A stretch of 9,182 nt of DNA from Microcaldota archaeon (lineage in GTDB: Archaea > Micrarchaeota > Micrarchaeia > Anstonellales > Anstonellaceae). The translations under genes were made by a program, and so were the position numbers. The number at the start of each line of letters is the position of its first letter. The first letter of the stretch is position 1. The stretch covers positions 1-9,182 of the forward strand of contig JAHFEN010000012.1 of assembly GCA_023248455.1 (NCBI GenBank), given 5' to 3'. The notes under the pieces were generated by a model. It saw only the letters and a program-made list of their open reading frames with translations. It was not told where the DNA came from and made no database searches. Shown here one piece after another: positions 6,738 to 9,182 of the stretch.

Positions 6738-7358
6738 TCACCGTTTTACCAAGATTGCCCTGGCAGGCAGCCCGTCGCTCTCCATTTTCAGGGGCAGGCA
6801 AAAGAATTCATACTCACCGGCAGGCACTCCTTTCAGGTCCAACCCCTCGATTACTGGAATGCCTGAAAGCAGGAGCGCACGATGCACCAGCTGGTTGCCA
6901 GAATGGAACTTCTGGATTGCAATGGAATCGATCCCAACCGCCTTTGCTCCTTTTTCCTTCAGGCATTGCGCGCCGCTTTGTGCAAGATAGACAAAATCAG
7001 AATAGAATTTCCCAAAGCCTCGCTTGGAATTCCCTGTTTTTAGGAGAACTATCTCGCCCCTCTTGATTTTTTTTCCTGCCAGGTGCGCCCTTTCAATTCC
7101 TCTTCCAAACTGCACCGGGTCGCAGTCAACAACAATGCACCTGCCAAAAAGTTTTTCCAACTGCCACTTCCCAGCCGCCCCGGTTTTCACATGCCTCTGC
7201 GAATCCACATGCGTACCTGAATGCACGCCCATACTGATCTCAGAAAGATTGGTGGTTGCCGCAGTGGCTTTAGCCACCTTCCTCATGGCAAAAGGGGCAT
7301 TTCGCGGGTAAACCGGCATGCCAGCATGGAGCTTCAAAGAAACGTCGTAAATCTTCAT
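6738..7358 (-). CDS. Cyclase-family metal-dependent hydrolase (kynurenine formamidase-like), first gene of the operon
   Basis: This 206-residue protein belongs to the cyclase family, whose members (arylformamidase KynB, isatin hydrolase) use divalent metal to hydrolyse amide or cyclic amide bonds. It opens with DVSLKLHAGMPVYP and carries the metal motif HSGTHVDSQRH (46-56). This keeps His46, His50, Asp52 and His56 but has Gln where the family HxGTHxDxPxH usually has Pro. The C-terminal half has LLKTGN, GIDSIAI, His159, Glu171 in IPVIEGLDL, and LPLKMESDGLPARAIL, all typical. No tryptophan-degradation genes are nearby. Instead it is 4 nt upstream of gnd and then zwf, while no phosphogluconolactonase gene is present. 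A lactonase role on 6-phosphogluconolactone is therefore a plausible inference but not shown. A TATA box about 26 nt upstream of the ATG suggests a leaderless transcript. The family is sure; the substrate is open. Confidence 0.88.
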   Translation of the reverse strand: MKIYDVSLKLHAGMPVYPRNAPFAMRKVAKATAATTNLSEISMGVHSGTHVDSQRHVKTGAAGKWQLEKLFGRCIVVDCDPVQFGRGIERAHLAGKKIKRGEIVLLKTGNSKRGFGKFYSDFVYLAQSGAQCLKEKGAKAVGIDSIAIQKFHSGNQLVHRALLLSGIPVIEGLDLKGVPAGEYEFFCLPLKMESDGLPARAILVKR

Positions 7359-7380
7359 GCCTTTATAGGCTGCGCCTCTG

Positions 7381-7390
7381 TTTTATAATG
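7381..7390 (-). promoter_or_regulatory. TATA-box promoter of the cyclase-gnd-zwf operon
   Basis: On the minus strand this reads CATTATAAAA. The box centre is about 26 nt upstream of the cyclase-family ATG, so transcription should start at or next to the start codon. No Shine-Dalgarno site lies at normal spacing (GAGG is 16 nt away), which agrees with a leaderless mRNA. A second weaker A/T run (CCTATAAAGG) lies too close to the ATG to act as its TATA box. Confidence 0.6.
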
Positions 7391-7421
7391 CATTGCCTGA
7401 AAACTTTGGTAGCAATCATGG

Positions 7422-7433
7422 TTTGAAAAACGC
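7422..7433 (-). terminator. Short T-tract after the small charged protein gene
   Basis: Read on the minus strand, GCGTTTTTC follows within a few bases of the TGA of the small protein gene and precedes the next promoter. Archaeal polymerase can terminate at such T-runs without a hairpin. The run is only five Ts, so it is a weak candidate. Confidence 0.25.
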
Positions 7434-7634
7434 TCAGGCGCCTGATGCGTCTGCCATCTCTTTCTTTTTCTTGTCCGATTTTTCCTTGGCATTTTTCATT
7501 ATGCCTGCAGTTGTGGATGGCCAGACGCTTTCCATTGCATTCTTGTCATTCATTCCACCCGCCACAAGATCCTTGTATTTTTTGCGCCTGTCAATGTGCG
7601 TCTCTTCGTCCGGTTCTTCCTCTGCCAAAGCCAC
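7434..7634 (-). CDS. Small, highly charged protein of unknown function
   Basis: I do not recognise this protein. From the GTG at 7634 it has 66 residues: an acidic start (ALAEEEPDEETHIDRR), a central part (KKYKDLVAGGMNDKNAMESVWPSTTAGIM) that could form two short helices, and a Lys-rich tail (KNAKEKSDKKKKEMADASGA). It has no cysteines, signal peptide or membrane segment. GTG 7634 is preferred because GAGGTG, the same site used by the thioredoxin lipoprotein gene, lies 6 nt upstream. The frame stays open to a TTG at 7664, which would add ten residues (EKIKSEVFWV plus start) but has no ribosome binding site. A TATA-like box lies at about 7701-7708. It sits between the AHSA1-like gene and the operon promoter, both on the same strand. 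Strong charge asymmetry, codon use and its own promoter-like site suggest a real gene, but spurious translation cannot be excluded. Confidence 0.55.
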   Translation of the reverse strand: MALAEEEPDEETHIDRRKKYKDLVAGGMNDKNAMESVWPSTTAGIMKNAKEKSDKKKKEMADASGA

Positions 7635-7700
7635 CCAAAACACCTCAGATTTAATCTTCTCCAAACAAGAAGAGAATCAGCGCATTCATATGGTGCAGGA

Positions 7701-7709
7701 TGTATATAA
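7701..7709 (-). promoter_or_regulatory. TATA-like box upstream of the small charged protein gene
   Basis: On the minus strand this reads TTATATACA, predicting a transcription start near 7679. That would leave a leader of about 15 nt to the TTG at 7664 or 45 nt to the preferred GTG at 7634. It lies between the AHSA1-like stop codon and the small gene, consistent with separate transcription. Confidence 0.4.
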
Positions 7710-7737
7710 TGCCATCAGTGCAATGGGAAGCCAACCA

Positions 7738-8139
7738 TCATTCCTTCAGGAAATTTTTCATCGGAGCCCAGTAAAACTCCTTCCAGCCGCTGCTTATGTC
7801 CTTTACCTCTTCAGCAGGCACTTTGGTATGTGAAAACACCACTTTGGTTCCACCCTCAGCAGGAAAAAAGGCGAAGGAGACAACCGAATACGCGCCCTCT
7901 TTCCAATCAGAGGCGCGCCATTCCTGAACTATTTTTTTCCCTGGCAAAATCTCAAGGTTCTTCCCTTTTATGTAATCCCCGTACGCTGTAAAGCTTCCGC
8001 CCACCTTCCTGCTTATTTTTGCAGGGGAACCGGAAAATGCCGCATGCTTTTTCTCGTCCATAAGCGCTTCATAAACCTCATCTGGCGTGCCTGGAAGGAA
8101 CACGGTCTGCCTTATGTTTCCGGTTTTCCCTGAAACCAT
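7738..8139 (-). CDS. AHSA1-type SRPBCC (START-like) domain protein
   Basis: This 133-residue single-domain protein has the helix-grip fold of the Activator-of-Hsp90-ATPase-homologue-1 family. Visible family features are RQTVFLPGTPDEVYEALMD near the N-terminus, AAFSGSPAKISRKVGGSF, GDYIKGKNLEILPGKKIVQEWRASDW in the middle, and the closing helix GWKEFYWAPMKNFLKE. These proteins enclose a hydrophobic cavity; prokaryotic members rarely have known ligands, and archaea generally lack Hsp90, so a co-chaperone role is not implied. The frame extends to 8307, but the extra 56 residues do not resemble the family and would overlap the neighbouring gene's promoter. ATG 8139 gives the normal length, and a TATA box centred 26 nt upstream predicts a leaderless transcript. 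It is divergent from a VOC-fold gene with 145 bp between starts. Family call firm, ligand unknown. Confidence 0.88.
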   Translation of the reverse strand: MVSGKTGNIRQTVFLPGTPDEVYEALMDEKKHAAFSGSPAKISRKVGGSFTAYGDYIKGKNLEILPGKKIVQEWRASDWKEGAYSVVSFAFFPAEGGTKVVFSHTKVPAEEVKDISSGWKEFYWAPMKNFLKE

Positions 8140-8160
8140 GTACTGATTTCCCAATGGAAG

Positions 8161-8169
8161 AAATATAAC
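8161..8169 (-). promoter_or_regulatory. TATA-box promoter of the AHSA1-like gene
   Basis: Minus-strand GTTATATTT is centred about 26 nt upstream of ATG 8139, placing the transcription start at the start codon (leaderless). It forms one half of a divergent promoter region of about 145 bp shared with the VOC-fold gene. Confidence 0.55.
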
Positions 8170-8243
8170 AAGAGCTACCTTTTCCTGGCTACATCTGCCT
8201 TTGCGCGAGGAGCCTGGCAACAGTACGCCAAAACGGCTTGATA

Positions 8244-8254
8244 CGCATATAAAG
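8244..8254 (+). promoter_or_regulatory. TATA-box promoter of the VOC-fold gene
   Basis: CGCATATAAAG has a TATA core at 8247-8253. The predicted transcription start near 8276 leaves a leader of roughly 9 nt that overlaps GGGTGG (8275-8280), the ribosome binding site 4 nt before ATG 8285. This decides the start at 8285 rather than the upstream in-frame ATG at 8201, which lies before the promoter. Confidence 0.55.
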
Positions 8255-8284
8255 ATTAATCGCAGACCAGATGCGGGTGGTAAA

Positions 8285-8674
8285 ATGGGACTGCTGTACA
8301 CTAGCATACGTGTCAGGGAATTGAATAAATCGCTGCCGTTCTACACGAAAAAACTCGGCATGCGCGTGGTGAGCAAAAAAAGCTATATGCCTGGCCAGGC
8401 AGTGATTACGCTCATCAGCAAGGACACCAAGCAGTCCATGAGGCTGATGCATTACACAAAGAGCTGCAAGCTCTACACGCCTTACAAGCTGGACGGCGTT
8501 GAGCTGGACCACCTTACATTCAAGGTGCCTGACGCAAAAAAGCTTTTCAACAGGCTGGTGAAAGCCGGCGCGCCGGTCGCAAGCCCGCTTTGGGAGAATG
8601 ATGACGTGGCAATTGGCTACATAAAGGACCCGGATGGCATCTGGGTCGGGCTGATGACGTTCAAGGGGAAATGA
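8285..8674 (+). CDS. VOC (glyoxalase/bleomycin-resistance fold) protein lacking most glyoxalase I metal ligands
   Basis: This 129-residue protein has two beta-alpha-beta-beta-beta modules of the vicinal oxygen chelate fold. Module one covers about residues 1-60 (SIRVRELNKSLPFYTKKLGMRVV), and module two about 72-127 (LDHLTFKVPDAKKLFNRLVKAG through KDPDGIWVGLMTF). Its length and the DPDG turn resemble glyoxalase I (GloA). By eye, of the four GloA metal ligands only the His of the second module is kept (His76). The first-strand His is Tyr5, the first Glu is Leu54 and the last Glu is Gly122. It therefore probably does not use Ni/Zn the way GloA does; it may bind a small molecule or use another metal geometry. 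GGGTGG lies 4 nt before the start. It is transcribed divergently from an AHSA1-like gene, another small-ligand fold. Fold call firm, reaction unknown. Confidence 0.88.
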   Translation: MGLLYTSIRVRELNKSLPFYTKKLGMRVVSKKSYMPGQAVITLISKDTKQSMRLMHYTKSCKLYTPYKLDGVELDHLTFKVPDAKKLFNRLVKAGAPVASPLWENDDVAIGYIKDPDGIWVGLMTFKGK

Positions 8675-8724
8675 GAGCACCAATGCGCCGTTCAATCGTA
8701 TTGACGGATCTCCTCCAGGCTATA

Positions 8725-8735
8725 CCTTTTAAACA
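8725..8735 (+). promoter_or_regulatory. TATA-box promoter of the terminal coiled-coil gene
   Basis: CCTTTTAAACA has a core at 8727-8733 that predicts a transcription start near 8756, right at ATG 8758, implying a leaderless mRNA. A second A/T-rich run (TTTTTATACATAT, 8736-8748) lies too near the ATG but may contribute to opening. No Shine-Dalgarno site is seen before the ATG, which agrees. Confidence 0.5.
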
Positions 8736-8757
8736 TTTTTATACATATACAAACACT

Positions 8758-9182
8758 ATGCAATTCAAAAAAGAGATTCCAAATACGAAGATTGTTCCAG
8801 ACCCGGACTTCCTGTGGTACAGGAAGGCGCCCGAAATTGAGGCAGCGCTATACAACAAGAAGCTGGCAGAGCTCTTGATGGCTAAAGCTGAATTTAAGCT
8901 AGCCAGCAGGGTAAATAAAAGTGAGCAATTCGAAAAACTCACTATTCAAATCGAAACTCTTTCCAGGAATCTGGAGTTGAAGGAAGGAGACATTGCAAAA
9001 ATGAGAGTGCTTATTGCAAAACTTGAAAATCAAGAAATAGATATGCGCAAAGCAATCAGTCAATTGCTCGACACCTTTAAAGCCAACGGCTTTGAAGTAG
9101 ACATAAACCTGGATGGAACAGAAATGGCGCACATTGTCATAACCGACCGTGAACTACCACGGGCTAAAGCCCGTGGCGTCGC
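8758..9182 (+). CDS. Unrecognised coiled-coil protein, running off the window end
   Basis: This frame starts at ATG 8758 and stays open to the window end, giving at least 141 residues. I do not recognise it. An N-terminal segment (about 1-25, with IPNTKIVPDPDFLWYRKAP) is followed by a long helical, Lys/Glu/Leu/Ile-rich stretch (about 26-115) with heptad-like spacing, then FKANGFEVDINLDGTEMAHIVITD, which looks like the beginning of a beta-strand domain. There is no signal peptide or membrane segment. From about residue 132 the codons run through a perfect hairpin typical of mobile-element ends (9157-9176), so the last residues (LPRAKARGV) probably do not belong to the original protein and the gene may be truncated by an insertion. 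A TATA box and no ribosome binding site suggest leaderless expression. Composition is more A/T-rich than the neighbouring genes. Confidence 0.65.
   Translation, partial: MQFKKEIPNTKIVPDPDFLWYRKAPEIEAALYNKKLAELLMAKAEFKLASRVNKSEQFEKLTIQIETLSRNLELKEGDIAKMRVLIAKLENQEIDMRKAISQLLDTFKANGFEVDINLDGTEMAHIVITDRELPRAKARGV
9149..9182. mobile_element. Possible IS200/IS605-type element end (hairpin CCACGGGC-TAAA-GCCCGTGG)
   Basis: GTGAACTA is followed by a perfect 8-bp stem (9157-9164 with 9169-9176) and a TAAA loop. Imperfect or perfect subterminal hairpins of the form GGGC-TAAA-GCCC after a GAACTACC-like lead are characteristic of IS200/IS605 elements and the derived non-autonomous copies, whose transposase recognises the folded single strand. 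The hairpin falls inside an otherwise open coding frame, which favours insertion. The window ends 6 nt after the stem, so neither a transposase nor the other end can be seen. The alternative is a transcription-associated stem, but it lacks a T-tract within view. Confidence 0.5.

Noticed and set aside
6392..7066. Plus-strand open frame of 224 residues
   Set aside because: It spans the antisense of the gnd 5' half and the cyclase-family gene; no motif and unlikely composition.
7393..7833. Plus-strand open frame of 146 residues covering the small charged gene
   Set aside because: It crosses the antisense of two genes and a promoter region, has Ser/Phe/Pro-rich unlikely composition and no ribosome binding site.
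8140..8307. Upstream extension of the AHSA1-like protein
   Set aside because: The added 56 residues do not match the family and run through the divergent promoters and into the VOC-fold start.
8692..8704. Inverted repeat TCAAT-CGT-ATTGA downstream of the VOC-fold gene
   Set aside because: A 5-bp stem with no T-tract is too weak to call a terminator or an operator.
1..9182. tRNA, rRNA, CRISPR array or riboswitch
   Set aside because: No cloverleaf, conserved rRNA block, repeat-spacer pattern or long structured leader was found on reading; a covariance-model scan would be needed to exclude small RNAs.

Overview
The window looks like a piece of an archaeal genome. Promoters are TATA-box type: T/A-rich hexa- to octamers centred about 26 nt upstream of several starts. 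Some starts sit almost at the predicted transcription start (leaderless), and others follow GAGGTG or GGTGG Shine-Dalgarno sites. Genes are small and densely packed. A winged-helix regulator paired with a three-helix membrane protein is also an archaeal habit. The presence of classical zwf and gnd, which most archaea lack, together with compact genes and several unrecognised coiled-coil proteins, points to a DPANN-type lineage such as Micrarchaeota or Diapherotrites. That placement is inference only.

Left part (1-3062, plus strand). The 3' end of a winged-helix regulator is followed by a small three-helix membrane protein. A TATA promoter then drives a three-gene extracytoplasmic thiol-redox operon: a thioredoxin-fold lipoprotein, the membrane electron carrier CcdA, and a membrane-anchored DipZ-type thioredoxin with a C-terminal beta-rich domain. 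Together these look like a relay carrying electrons from cytosolic thioredoxin across the membrane to two outer-surface thioredoxin domains.

Central part (7358-3066, minus strand). Four tightly spaced genes appear to form one operon behind a TATA box at about 7381-7388: a cyclase-family metal hydrolase, 6-phosphogluconate dehydrogenase (short form), glucose-6-phosphate dehydrogenase, and an unknown coiled-coil protein. This encodes the two NADPH-producing steps of the oxidative pentose phosphate pathway without a recognisable 6-phosphogluconolactonase. The first gene is a hydrolase whose family opens cyclic amides and related bonds, so it is a candidate for the missing lactonase. This is the most interesting hypothesis in the window. 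The operon converges on the thiol-redox operon with only 3 bp between stop codons.

Right part (7434-9182). There is a small, very charged minus-strand protein of unknown function. A divergent pair follows: an AHSA1/SRPBCC protein (minus) and a VOC-fold protein that has lost most of the glyoxalase I metal ligands (plus). Last is an unrecognised coiled-coil protein whose reading frame runs off the window through a perfect 8-bp hairpin resembling an IS200/IS605 end. There are no gene-free stretches above 300 bases, and no rRNA, tRNA or CRISPR array was seen.
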